Shown: positions 1-12,345 of the stretch, piece after piece
How the letters are laid out: each line of letters begins with the position of its first letter
How positions within the stretch are numbered: the first letter of the stretch is position 1
Source: Scatophagus argus
Taxonomy: Eukaryota > Chordata > Actinopteri > Scatophagidae
Length of the DNA: 64,000 nt
Assembly: GCF_020382885.2 (NCBI RefSeq)
Contig: NC_058493.1
Location: 27,596,999-27,660,998, forward strand
Reading direction: 5' to 3'
Notes under the pieces: generated by a model
The model's database searches: none
What the model was told of the DNA's origin: nothing
What the model saw: the letters and a program-made list of their open reading frames with translations, nothing else
Program-made: the position numbers and the translations under genes

Positions 1-1299
1 AATAAAAGTTAAAATAAGTAGTAGTAGTAGTAAAACCTGTCCGGCACATTACCCATGATGCACCCTGACAGTTCGGTCAGAGTGTGTCATTTAGGCCTGA
101 ATACGAAGGCCCAGTGGCCACTTGTACTGCAGCTGAGTTTTCATAGCCCACAATTACAAAAGAGAGTCTGTGAAACTGCTGACAGGACACCTCGAGCTGC
201 AAAGTGAGCCATTAGCCGTCTTCAAAGGCATGTGGGACCCTGCATTGTTTGTAACTTTAATTAGCTCGTTCATTTCATTAAACTTAGACCGTGCGACTTT
301 AGACTAAGTGACAGTACAGATTCATGTGAAACCGCTGTGTGACAAGAAGAGACGCGTTATGAAGTCAGGAAACTGACTCAATAATGTCAGTCGCTCAGTT
401 ACACAACTTCTGACTGAGGCTCAGTGACAGGAGGCAGCCCAAGCCACCAGCCACACCCGTGAGAGGACTGAACCCATTAACGCATTTTAGTGTTTGTCAG
501 TTCAACTGACTCCAAAGAGAGGAGGAGTGTGTTTTTTATTCTCTCAGGTGTCACTTTAAATGCACAAATCGTCTCACGTATTTCCATGGTGTCAGCATAC
601 AGTCACACAAAATTCATTTGTTTCTAGGCAGACTTTCAGCACTACTAACTGCTGTTGTCTCCATCATCAGTATTTCAATGAACAAATGTAATGTAGTTTT
701 TACCAAAGCCGTCCAAAGGGGGTCGCACCAAATTGACGCAGTAACTTGTCCTCAGCTGGTGGCAGCTCCTGTTCTACAGTGTGCATCAGAGAGCTCTGCT
801 TCGGCTGCTGACACACCCTGTTTTTACCTGGACACACCCAGGTAACACGCTCAGTGCACAAGGATGACGGCGCTAACGGAGTACACTAGTGGCCTATGAA
901 GAAAATAAATGAATAAAACTGAGCTGACATACATGTACTGTACTTCAGGGTAATGAGGGAAGTGGGAGCAGCTGAGCAGGTGGGTGGAGCAGTCAGGTGA
1001 GCAGGGGTTACAGCAGGTCAGGGGGGAGTGGCTGGAGAGGTGTGGTGCGTTCCATTTGAACTGGGAAATCAGAATTTCAAGTTGGAAATTTCATTTGTGG
1101 CGCCACCCTGAAGTCAGATGTCCATATCAGAAAATCGAGAGCACCTCACGACTCGGTCGTATTGAGTGTGACGTCATCCCCAGCTCCAACTTCCGACTTC
1201 TGAGGTGAGTGAACGCAGCATCAGTGTGTGGGAAATGTCCAGAATCAGACTGACACTGTGATGCCATTTTACTGCACAATAACTGCTTTTACTTTGACA

Positions 1300-1390
1300 C
1301 TGTCATATTTCTACTTAAGTAAGGTTTTAAATGCAGGACTTCTACTTGGAGTGCAGTATTTTCACAGTGTACTTAAATAAAATCAACAAT
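1300..1390. repeat. Fragment of ACTTAAGTA-type teleost interspersed repeat
   Basis: The stretch contains TACTTAAGTAAG, GCAGGACTTCTACTTG and a GTACTTAAAT end. This phrasing recurs at 21880-22125 and 54915-55290 and is common in spiny-rayed fish introns. Only a short, degraded piece is present. Confidence 0.45.
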
Positions 1391-2191
1391 GAAACTTTCA
1401 GAACACAGCAGGCAGGTAATAATGTTGTTTAAACACAAACTGAACTGACTGAAGTAGATGATTTTCGGTGCACAGCAGGATTAATTCTGATCATTTCCAG
1501 GTGAATATTGATTATTGGAGGTTTTCTTTGTCACCACTGCAGCCAGACAGCACATTTTTATGTCTCCCCAGAGATACAGAAATGTATGGAGCAATTACTG
1601 GCCCTCCATTACTGTGCTCTGCTCTTTAATGTGAGAGACAGACAGTTAGAGAGGGTCAATTCCCGACTGCCCGAAGGATCAGCTGTTAACCTTTAACCTT
1701 TAATCCTGTGATGAAATGGACATCCTGTTTGACTGATGCTCCCCGCTGCTGCCCTCCAGTCTGACTCCATTACTTGACTTACTTCGCTTATTATTGATAA
1801 GAGATTCGAAAAATTCCCAAACGAGCTGCGCTCTCGTGTTAACAGCGTAATCAAACCCTCTGATCAATGAGCCGTGTGCATTCTGCTTAAAACGAACAGA
1901 GTGCTGATTACCAGGCGCTGAACATAAATATGAACGTGGCGTGAAGAATCGTATTCATGATAACTGATGTAAAAAGGGCCATCTAATGTTTGTTACCAGC
2001 TCTGTCGTTAAACTGGTTCCTATTTGTTTTGTATTGCGTTTACTGGGAATAAACAGACTGCGACTCCTGGGGGAACATCTGCTCTTTAGCTGCTGAACGC
2101 TCCACTTTTCCTCTAACTGTGTCTGTCTGCTGTTTGGTGCTGGACGGGTGGTGTTCAGTGGAGCGCAACAAGGATGGTGAGAGTGAACCAT

Positions 2192-2192
<1 letters not shown>

Positions 2193-2236
<44 letters not shown>
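2193..2236. repeat. (CA)22 microsatellite
   Basis: An uninterrupted CA dinucleotide run of 44 bases. Reading frames through it (poly-TH or poly-CV) are artefacts. Confidence 0.97.
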
Positions 2237-2240
<4 letters not shown>

Positions 2241-3517
2241 GGGCTGAGGGGTACTGCAGAGTCATGCGAGTCTGCTGCTTTGTGCAAAAGTAATTTGAAA
2301 TTCTTGTACATAGACAGAACTGAAACCTCCTACATGTTTGTCTCCCCTGAATGTTCTGACGTGCTGGTGACTCTGGGTTGTGACCCCATGCAAGTTAGCA
2401 GCTGATTTTCACATGTGACTGTTGGTCTGAGGCTGGATGGTGTGGTTCTCTGCAGGATCCCGTATGATGTTCAGAGCCTGGACTGACTGGATTAGTCTGA
2501 GGTACCAATTACCACACATTGTGATAAGGTTCTGCTCTCGTTAATGTCGTACGGGGATTAGTGATGCACCAGTGCAGCAGTACAGCAAACTAATAATTTT
2601 ACTCAACACATTTTTATCTGTTGGACAGAATATTGAACGACTCTTTCAGTGGGGAGAAACCGAACAGATCTGCTGCGATGGGGTGAATCAGTCATTCAGA
2701 CGGAAGGTATTGAATGTCTACATGCAATGTACAGACGACACTAATGAGATTATCCCCTGTGATGGCTTTTACAAACACTGCATAATGAACGGGGACTGCA
2801 GAAAAACAAATTGATTGCAGTTGGATTACAGCGTATTTTAGAAGTTCACTTATAGTGTCACCTGTAAATGAAATAAAAGTATATTTTCAAAGTACCTCAA
2901 AAGGTTTCAAAGTGCTTCACACAAGGCAATAAACTGGAATAGAAACAATTCTGAAATCAAAATGAGTGGGGAATTTATAAATCCAAAAAATACATTAACC
3001 TGAGCAAAATAAACTCTGAGAAGACAAATAAAGAAGTTAAAGATTAAAATGAAGCAGGAAACCAAAACTAAAACCAGGATAAAAACCTGAGAGGAACTGC
3101 TGCCTGTACTGAACTCGCTGTTTGTTGCTCTGTTGCTTTGAATGTGGCGTAAAACATCAGCTCCTTCACCACATTTATCAGAATTTTTAAGAATCAGTTG
3201 AACCTTCAAAGACTTCTATTAACCGCTGAGTCTTCACATTTGTAAAACATCGACTTCCTGCCTTTAAATCATATCAACACCCCAGACGTTCTGAGAAACC
3301 AGCAGCTTCTCCATTCAGACTGTGTGAGCTGTACAGCTTATGAACAGGATCCATCATGCGTATCTCAGGGCGAGATTTGTAATTGTGTTTTCAGTAGGAA
3401 TGGTTCCGGTACTGAGCTAACACAGTGGCAAAAAATGGAAATCCATTAAACTGAGATGTAATTCAAATATAACTCAAGGCTCATTTTCATTTTCAGATCC
3501 TTCCGAAGAACTTTTGG

Positions 3518-3518
<1 letters not shown>

Positions 3519-3546
<28 letters not shown>
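3519..3546. repeat. (TG)14 microsatellite
   Basis: An uninterrupted TG run. Confidence 0.95.
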
Positions 3547-3548
<2 letters not shown>

Positions 3549-4119
3549 GGTTCATGGATGGACACACACTTACATCTGAGCTGTGAACAAGAATGAAAAT
3601 GCAATTACTTCGAGTTCCCAAATGCGCTGCTCAGATTGCAAATAATTTCACCGAGGTAACCTGCAGGGACGGAAAACACAATCTGCTTCAGCCACCAGCA
3701 TCGCCGTCGGGGCCTGATGTTAATGAGATTCCTCCAGACTGCGTTACTCCTCAGAATAAAGTCCCGGACAGAAGAGAAGTGGCTGTCTGGAAGTCTGCAG
3801 GGTCAGAAAGACACACACCGTATTCCCACTGAACTCTGAGCAGCATGCAGTCTCACTGATGTTTTGTTTTGTGATGCTTACAGTCATAAACACGACATTT
3901 CAAATATCACGTCTTTCCAGAAATCCACTATAATCCTCAGTGTAAACACCAACTTCCTTTCTGGACAAACTGCTGTTTTGAAATGCAATTTTGCTGTGCC
4001 AGTAAACTACAATGGAAAAGTTAATCATTTTTGAATTCTTCCAAACCTCATCTAAAGCCAGTAATCTGCAGCTGCTGGAACATCTCACCCATGACTTGTA
4101 ATAATAAAGAATTGTGTTA

Positions 4120-4320
4120 GCGCACGCTCACGATGATAATGCTAACATGCTGACGAGCAGCTGATATGTTTACCAGGTTCATCATCTTATTTTAGTGTGT
4201 TAGCATGCTAACATTTAGCTCTAAACAAAAGCAAAGCTGAAGCTGATGGGAATGTGATCAGTTTGCAGATATCTGGTCATAAACCAAAGATGGAATCAAG
4301 CTGATGAAATCCTGAATGAA
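4120..4320. repeat. Teleost interspersed repeat fragment (TTAGCATGCTAACATTTAG type)
   Basis: The stretch contains GCTAACATGCT, TTAGCATGCTAACATTTAG, GCTGATGGGAATGTGATCAG and GGTCATAAACCAAAG in the order I know from a widespread teleost repeat family. I cannot name the class (DNA transposon or SINE-like) from sequence alone. It is degraded and has no coding capacity. Confidence 0.55.
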
Positions 4321-5059
4321 GCTTAGTTTTCTGTCTCTTCTGAATTATTCCTCCAAAATGGCACATTTGTTGTATTTGTCAACATTTCGGTCGGTCTGAC
4401 ATTTGTCAAGATTTCTTAAGAAAGGATCAGATCTGTGAAACGTGTTCTTAAACTGGTGCAGTAATTTCCTAATGAAAGACAAAGTATGAACCAAACTAAA
4501 TGCAAGTGAAACATGACTGTGTTGACTGTAAAATGTGAAGCAGAAAGGAGGCTTCAGTGAGATGTCTCTCCATGCTGTGTCACTGTGTTTGCCACCAGAA
4601 GATGGCGCTGTTTCTACACGAATATCCGCTGTGTGGTGGCCCTGGTCCTACTGGTTTTCCTTTCACTCATCCACTCAGTCTGACTATCACCATTTTGAAA
4701 GGTGGACGACTGGTGTCCTAAAAGTGTCCTCCTGGCACATGACGAGTCTACGGAAGCCCAGAGAGACCAGACGACTTATAACACAAGGCCGAATAAAATT
4801 AGATAAGGATGAACGCAATGTTTAAAAACTGATAAAAACAATTTTAAAAAAAGTAAATCAACACAGGGTTCAAGACTTAACCTCACTGCACAAAGTGATC
4901 CTGCCTGTTATACTGTTTTCTGATCATAAGGTTCAGTTCCATTCCTGTTTCACCAAGCTGAAGCATCCAAATGCTGACAGGACACAAGGGTAAAGTGGAC
5001 AAAGAGACAGACGAACTGACAACCACCACACAAGGCCAGCACGGGTACAGGCTCACAGA

Positions 5060-5160
5060 GGAGACTGGACGCAGGTGAAAACAATCAGGGCGGGGCAGGT
5101 GAGCAAAGACTGGAGGGAAAGCAGCCAAAGACGAGACACCACAAAATAAAACAGGAAACC
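5060..5160. repeat. Probable interspersed repeat end
   Basis: The stretch has GACGCAGGTGAAAACAATCAGG, then a GGGCGGGGCAGGTGAG block, and ends ACAAAATAAAACAGGAAAC. This wording is common at ends of fish DNA-transposon remnants. The family is not assigned and the left boundary is uncertain. Confidence 0.35.
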
Positions 5161-8100
5161 ATTGTCCACTCGGCCCAGGTGTTGAATTTGCAGATTTTCT
5201 CTGAGCGTTTTTAAGGACTTCTTATCCACATTAAAAGATCAGAGAAAGGTGGATTTAATCAATAAATTGTACAATAATCCCACCACAAGGTCCACTGAGC
5301 AGCTGCTTCTGATCACGTGGTCTTCATTCACTGAGCAGATCAATTCAATCTGAACAAAAAGTCTTTAAAGTGCTCAGAAAACACCTGCAGTTCCATTACA
5401 ACAGCAGCAGCTGCCAGTGAAGATCAGAAATAATACGATAAATGGTTCCGGGGTCACGAATTGAAGCTGACTGACAGATCTTAAAAAGACGACGTAGTGC
5501 GAGTCTGACGAGAGAGGAGGTTTTTAACGTAAATGCCAAAGTTAAGCTTCTCTTTGAGGTCACGTGATGTGCTGCCGGTTATGACAGCCGTCGTTACATA
5601 AAAGAAAAGACAAGCGACACGTCCGTCTCCAGAAACGAGACACCTTGACATTTTACAAAAGCACTTCTCACATGAAAGCGTCGTTGATCATCACTTCCTG
5701 CAGCGTGAATAATAAAACGTCCCGCTCACTGACGTGTCACTGAATGCAACACTAGCCACTGCACTGAGATGCAGCGCTGCGTGGACTCTTCCTGTTTGTC
5801 TGTGTTCTGTGCTCCTTCTCATGACGCTTTCGTGTTGCTCCTGGAGAAACCGTCTGACATGAGTGACGTTTCATCAACATGAACACGAGGAGATTAAAGC
5901 TGCTCACCGCTGACCTTAAGGCCTGAACTAATTTCCTCACAGAGACATTACTCTGGTTTGATTGTCAGACAGAAGACATTAGTTTGGTCCACAAGCAAAC
6001 AGAGAAATCCTCAGTGACTAATGTGAGTCATTACAACAACTCTAATAACAGCTGCTCTGCAGGATTAATTATTCAAGGACTCTAATTAGTTTTGGGTGCT
6101 TGTTGGACGGCAGCTTTTTCTGCTCTTATGTGTAAGTGTAAGAGACAGGAAGGAAATAAAAGATGTGGCGGTGAATGTCAGGTGTGAAAAAGGCGTGATG
6201 ATTGCGAGAGCCGTCGCGGTTGTTCTATCACGTGATCACGTCAGCTGTTTGGGATTTTTCTATTGAGATAAATCGAGGTGCACCGCCAACACATTACTCA
6301 CATACAGGATTCATTAGTCTGCCTCCACTCATCTGGTTCCAGTGTTTCCATAAAAAGACATCCATAAGACCTGAAGTTCAAAAACGGTTATTGTGCCTGT
6401 GATCACTCCGCCCAGTCACACTTGTCTTCATACAAGTTTTGATTCTTTGCAAGGCATTGAAAGAACGCACAGCATGGCGACACGTTTGGCTGTCAGCCTG
6501 CTGGGTCGGTCTGACTACCGCTGATGGTCGGCGGTCTCAGATGTGTTATGGTCCCGGGGGACGGAGTGTGAAGTGACTTTGGATCAAAGATGGCTGCCAG
6601 TTTGGTTTTTCACTTTACCTTTACAATTCACTGGACTGCTGAACCAAATCGTGTGTTGCTTTTCTGCCAAATGACAGCATGGATGTGAAGAATAAGAAAA
6701 ATCCATTTTTATGTCAGCAATGCTGTGTCTTCCACGAGAGGACGGTCTGTCTGGGACATCCAGTGGACGAGCTTCGGTTCATCATGAGATCGATCTGTGT
6801 TTTTGGACTAACTGTTCCATTGCAGATCTCGTGTGGTCGCACAGAGGAGGAGGAGGAGGAGGAGGAGGAGGAAATGTGAAGAGTTTCTCTCCTCCTGACC
6901 GCCAAACACCCCCCACCCCACCTCACCCCCTCCCCTGAGGTTACACGATGATGAATCCAGCTTTCCCCCAGCGATTAAACCTCTCAGGATCGCCATCAGC
7001 AGAAACACCTCTCAGAGAGCCTTTTAGGAAGAGGAACGAGCAAAAAGCACGAGAGGAAAAGTGAACTTTTTTCTAAGTCTAAGTGAGCGTTTCCATCATT
7101 AGTGAGTGTCAGCACATTTTTGCATGTTTCCTGAGCTGAGATTACAGTTTGAAGAGGGACACTTTTGTCACGTTGAAAACCTCAGCAGGGATATAACTTG
7201 AGCTGTGTGCTCAGGAGAGAAAGGATGAGCTGACTGCAATGTTATGTAAAGGACGCATTTGACATTTTGGTAATTACACTCGACATGGAAACATCTGCTG
7301 CTCAAACCCACGGCTTTCCTTTGTTTCTCCACCATAATTATTGACATGATAATTACAAAAACATTGTTTGTGGAAATGTCAGCGAGAGCTCCCAGCCACC
7401 ACAGGTATTAAACGTGTTAGGTATCATACATCCTCAAAGGACCCAGCTTAGGACCCTGGGAATTATGGTCTTAATGGATGATTCTGTACCTGACGATGCA
7501 AGTCGAAAACCAACATTCAGTGCCAGAGCAGGAAGTAAGTTTATGTGCAACTAAACTGCAGGGAAATGTAATAGCTGCCTGGATTTTGTTGTGAGATAAT
7601 GTTTATCTGACGTTCCTGTGGCTCACTGGGTCCACAGCGAGTTGTTCAGGATGGCGGGCGTATAAACTGCAGGATCTGGACTAGAGAAACATCCCGATCA
7701 GCTGCTCTGCGCTTACGCTTAGGCTGATGACTGAATCTTCATTTTTTTGGGTGAACTGCAACCTTAAGACTATGGAACTCGTGGTCAGAATTTGACCTTC
7801 ACCACAGTCTGAAGTGGTCTGACATCACAGAAAGCAGGAATTTGAGCAGTGAATGTCACCGGATGACTGGATTACTATGAGTGTTCTCACTGAAGGACCT
7901 TGTGCTTCAGTTCAGTTTTGCTTCCTCTCACAGTCCAGGTAAGACCAGCGAGGCCCCACGCTGGCCTTTCCGCCTGATTCCAAAACCAGGCTTGTGAACA
8001 CTTGTAAACATTTTCACAAGCTGAAGGCTTTTGTCACATGTAAATTAGAGTTTCCACATAAATTTCCATTTTCACATGTGAATCACGTGTGTTCGTATGT

Positions 8101-9904
8101 GATGTGATGAACGTCCTCGTCCCGAGTCCATCTGACCCGACTCACCAGGAGTCCTGATGCCAAACTGGGCGTCTTAAAAGCTGTGAAATGAACACAGAAT
8201 CTGAAATTCAAATGACAAGTTGTGATGCAGAGTGTTGTCAGGATAAGGTTCTATCAGCCAAACCGGGAGCCCCATTTTCATATTTTTCATGTGTAAATGT
8301 TAACATTTCGGCAGGCGCAGAGGGAAGGGCTTCAAATGAAGAAGCAGCTAAAGCAACGCGGTTAAAGAAGGCGTTGAAAACATATTTATGACTGCGGCGT
8401 TTGTTCCCCTTGAAGAAAGTGTTTTCCGTGTGGCAAATTTCATCCCACCAAACAAAACAACTGACTTCACTGCCGGTGAGCTGCTCTGTTTTGGCTGTAC
8501 GACATCGAGCTGCCTCATCATCATCGTGTCCACTGATTGCCTCCATTGATTCTTTTCATCATTTACTAAATGTGCTGCCGTCACAACAGCCAAACATCAA
8601 CACACACACGACGAGAGGAAACAAAGGATTCAGGTGATACAACAGGCAACAGCATCATCACACTCGTTCTCCAGCAGTTTGCGTGAGCAGATGCAGACAG
8701 CTGTGGAGGAGTTTGGTCTCGACCCGCTCCAGCTGGAAATGTCACGAGACAAGTGTTGAGCTGGTGTGTTGACACGTCCTTCATGTCCTGCCCTCATGTA
8801 AACTCGGTATCTTGTGACGAGATGGTCGGGAAATCACATCACCCTCATCACCATGTTAACGTGCATAAACATCATCTGTTTTCCTCCATCATTCACGTGC
8901 TGACTGACCTTTTCTTCATGTGGTTCAGTTATTGTGGTATCATCGTGATAGAAACTTAACACAGTGAGGTATTTATTTGAGAAATGGTTGGGAGCGACAG
9001 CCTGCTTTCTAAAAAGACCGTCTCAGTCATCATAAGAACGATGCCTGGTGAAGACATTCAGGCTGCACTTGGGATCTTTTCTTCCATGTGACCTGCCTTG
9101 TCACTTCGAGTTGCCGCGTTACGGCTGTGAAAAGCCTGGAATAGTTCAGACATTATTGATTTTTTTCCCCATCTTGAGTTGCAAGCAATGACTTTGTATC
9201 TGCCTCTGACAATGACAGAAACTTCAGATTGGAATTGATTGAAGTCCCAGAAGAGCTCAGGTACATTTAAGGTGCTACAAGCATTTAATGGTTTATCTGT
9301 TTGTTATGTAACTTGATTTTAACTGCGTCTACTTTCTGCTGGTGATCCGTGGATTCAGATAAACACTGATCCTGAGTCAGCTTCAGGTGCTTTCAGACAG
9401 CTCTATAGAAGAGTGACAGTCATTGTTGTGATCATCAGTTAATCAGTGGTTAATTTTTTTCTGTTCAGAGACATTCAGAGCACAGAGTGAACTCTTCACA
9501 GACCCACTTGCTATGATATAAAACAGAAGAGCAGGAGAGCTAAAGTGCTGAGGTGATGTGGGGAGTTTTACCTGTTGCTAAAGTCAGCTAAGTAGCCAGT
9601 TAGCCCGGTTAGCCCAGTTAGCCATGCAGCTATGGCTACGACAAGCTGACTGAGTCCCGGGATGCCAGGAACCAAACCCAGCAGTGAAACCACCTCAGAC
9701 TCTGATTTCCTGTCATCAGACTGGACTCCGGTTGTGTTCAGTGGGGATGGACAATAAATTTGGTAAACTTTGAAAAATTAGGAAATTGCTGCAGAGAATA
9801 GACTTTAACTCTCCATCCACAAATAATAAAATAAAATAAATTAAGCCATTAAGCCAAAATGTAATTTTTGCCTTTACCAGGAGAGCTATTTTGTGGTCCA
9901 CGTG
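5161..9904. other. Gene-free stretch
   Basis: No exon or RNA gene was recognised. It contains a GAG microsatellite near 6.85 kb, an E-box palindrome ATCACGTGAT near 6.23 kb, and iterated GTTAGCC words around 9575-9640. The rest is unremarkable non-coding sequence. Confidence 0.5.
6844..6872. repeat. (GAG)n trinucleotide repeat
   Basis: About ten GAG units. Poly-E, poly-G and poly-S reading frames across it are repeat artefacts. Confidence 0.93.
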
Positions 9905-9990
9905 TTCAGATTATTTTGTTAATTATTAACACTGTTGATTAATTTTCTGTTGGTTGACTCATCCATTAATCGACTGATGATTTCAGCACT
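9905..9990 (+). repeat. Fragment of AATCGATTAAT-type teleost repeat
   Basis: The stretch contains TTGATTAATTTTCTGTTGGTTGACTCATCCATTAATCGACTGATG and ends in a CAGCACTAAG block. It matches the 3' part of the repeat seen more fully at 23575-23840. It is short and degraded. Confidence 0.5.
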
Positions 9991-10128
9991 AAGCTTCTCA
10001 AACGTGCTTGAAAACAAACTTTATCAAACCTGACTGCCTTACGGCTTCAAGATAAACGCAACCACACAAATCGTGCACACAAAAACTTTCCAGTGCCAGA
10101 TGAGTGTGCTCTGTTAGAGAATAGACTC

Positions 10129-10218
10129 TGTGTGTGTGTGCGTGTGTGTGTTCATGCTTGTGTGTCGTGTGTTTGTTCACAAGACGGCATGTGCATGTTT
10201 CTGCACGTGTCTCTCTCT

Positions 10219-10258
<40 letters not shown>
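10129..10258. repeat. Compound (TG)n ... (CA)19 microsatellite
   Basis: An imperfect TG run (10129-10150) is followed about 70 bp later by a clean CA run (10221-10258). The two arms are complementary, so a hairpin is possible. Confidence 0.9.
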
Positions 10259-10260
<2 letters not shown>

Positions 10261-11889
10261 CAGAGATGAGGGAAATTCTTATCATTGCTGCAAAAACTGT
10301 CACCGGACTGCTTCTCTACACTGCAATTACAGAACAGAGCACAGTGTGCATTATTTGAGGACAAATGTAAGCCGTGTAGGCAGACAGGAGCAGAAAAGGT
10401 CCCGAACCCACAACCCTTAATTACCTCACAGTGACGCACAAGAGCGCCTCTGAAGGATGCTGGGCTGACAGAGCGAACTTGTCCAAGTGTATGTTATTTA
10501 CCGATCCAGTGAACTCAGCGCTGCGGCTTCGTCCTGGGGGTTCAAAAGGAAAGGGCGGAGTGAGGTACTTTTCCTCATGAATACTTCATTATTCAGTGCA
10601 ATGTCATTATTAGGCCCCTTCTGTGATATTCTCTGCGTTAATAGTCTTTTCTTCCAGTTCATAAAAGTTGAAATATTAATCCCAGGGAGGGGAGATCAAA
10701 GCTGCTTCATCATCCCTTAACACGCTTGAAATGTTCTGCAACATGACAGACAGTTTAAGATGGACTTGTGCTGCCCACGCTCGAAACATTTTGTGTCTTC
10801 AGCGTACCGGCCAGCCTTCAAGGGGCTTAGCATTATGATTTAATGGCAGGAAGTGACAGGTTTTTACATTAATCATCTCCTCCACCCACGCGGGTTTGAA
10901 ACAGATGCATTTCCCCCTACGTGCTAACGATGCAGATTGTGTCATGTAATCCAGGAGATTTAAAAGAGGGCGTATAAAAAGAAAAAGAATGTAAGTGACA
11001 GACCCGGTGAAGAGATTCATTGTGACAGGAGGCAATCAGCAGCTGCTTGAGCGCATAAATTGTGCCGGAGGGAGTTTTGCAAAGCTGGTTAAGAGACAGC
11101 AAAAAATAAAAAGAGGTGAGAAAATTTGTTGGGGCGTGTTATGGAAGCTAAAATTAAGATTTCATTTTGGGAGGACAGAGACACTGAAAACCTGCTGTGT
11201 TCTTTGAGTCGGGCCTAATTGGGCGCCGTGTTGCTGTTACAGCTGAAGGTCATTGATACAGGAAATCCAGCCGATGCTTCTGTCAGTCAGCGAATCAGGG
11301 CTGGTGTGAAGAGAGGTGCTGCCTCCCGCTGCGTTAAACACACCTCGTCACACCTGGTCGCCCTGCTGATTGACTCCTGGAGGCAGGATGCTCTGACTGA
11401 TCTGCAATCAGCATCAGCTGTCTGCCAGGCCGACGACGACCGACGACCGACGGCCGCCTGACTGCACGGCCTGTGACTTCACACTGAACTAATGCCCATC
11501 GAAATCCAATTATTGAAAACTTATTGAACATAAAGGATCACCAACTGCGCTGATATAAACAGACAGCACAAACAGCCAAAAGGTTTCCTCAAAGGCACTG
11601 AAGCCTTTTGTTTATGAACCCTTTACACAGGCTGCCTTATCAGAAAGCGACTCAGATAAACTTTATTGATCACACGAGAGCTGGCAGAGGCAGCAGTAGA
11701 CAAATTGAATCTGACCCCAGAAAAAAATTTGATTTGATTTGAAAATGCATTTCCTGCCATTCTAAATCTGTATCAATGGGATGGGATAAAGATTTTATTT
11801 AGTTTTTATAGTATGAAAACTAAAATATAATCATAATTTTCATAACACATTGCAAAAATATCACAAATATCAGATAATAATATTATATT
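10259..11889. other. Gene-free stretch
   Basis: No coding exon was recognised. Segments 10480-10730 and 10920-11110 are non-repetitive and could be conserved non-coding elements, but nothing intrinsic proves this. The last 200 bp become A/T-rich before the Tc1-type fragment. Confidence 0.45.
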
Positions 11890-12345
11890 TGGCACTAATG
11901 CAGCTTCCACTCTTCTGTGAAGGCTTTCCACAACATGTTGGAGTGTTTCTGTGGGAATTTGTGCCCATTCATGCAGTAGAGCATTTGTGAGGTCACACAC
12001 TGATGTTGGACCAAAAGGCCTGGCTCACAATCTCCGTTCCAGTTCATCCCAAAGGTGTTGGATGGGGTTGAGGTCAGGGCTCTGTGTGGGCCAGTCAAGT
12101 TCTTCCACACCAAACTCATCCAACCATGTCTTTATGGAGCTTTGCTTTGTGCACTGGGGCACAGTCATGCTGGAATAGAAAAGGGCCTTCAACAAACTGT
12201 TGCCACAAAGTTGGAAGCATAGCATTGTCCAAAATGTCTTGGTGTGCTGAAGCATTAAGATTTCCCTTCACTGGAAGTCAGGGGACGAGCCCAAACCCTG
12301 AGAAACAACCCCATGAAGAGGGGTGTCTGGATACTTTTGTCCTGC
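11890..12345 (-). mobile_element. Tc1/mariner-type transposon fragment, copy 1
   Basis: The minus strand encodes the C-terminal part of a Tc1-like transposase: FQHDCAPVHKAKLHKD, then EELDWPTQSPDLNP and IQHLWDELERRL, then DLTNALLHEWAQIPTETLQ, HVVESLHRRVEAAL. These segments lie in different frames with stops between them, so the gene is dead. The N-terminal DNA-binding domain is absent. The right edge ends near GGGTGTCTGGATACTTTTG, typical of this family's terminus. Bases 12031-12300 are almost identical to copy 2 at 61639-61908 in the same orientation. Confidence 0.88.

Larger units (their letters stand above)
1..4119. other. Gene-free left flank
   Basis: No reading frame here resembles a protein family I know, and none has paired splice sites. 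The stretch holds two CA/TG microsatellites and a short repeat fragment, listed separately. Around 1580-1700 and 1780-1960 the sequence is non-repetitive with balanced composition, as in conserved non-coding elements, but conservation cannot be judged from one sequence. Confidence 0.55.

Noticed and set aside
2040..2405. Open frames reading poly-CV or poly-TH through CA/TG repeats (also at 10.1, 13.5, 19.8, 58.3 and 62.8 kb)
   Set aside because: They exist only because dinucleotide repeats lack stop codons. The flanks show no coding signal.
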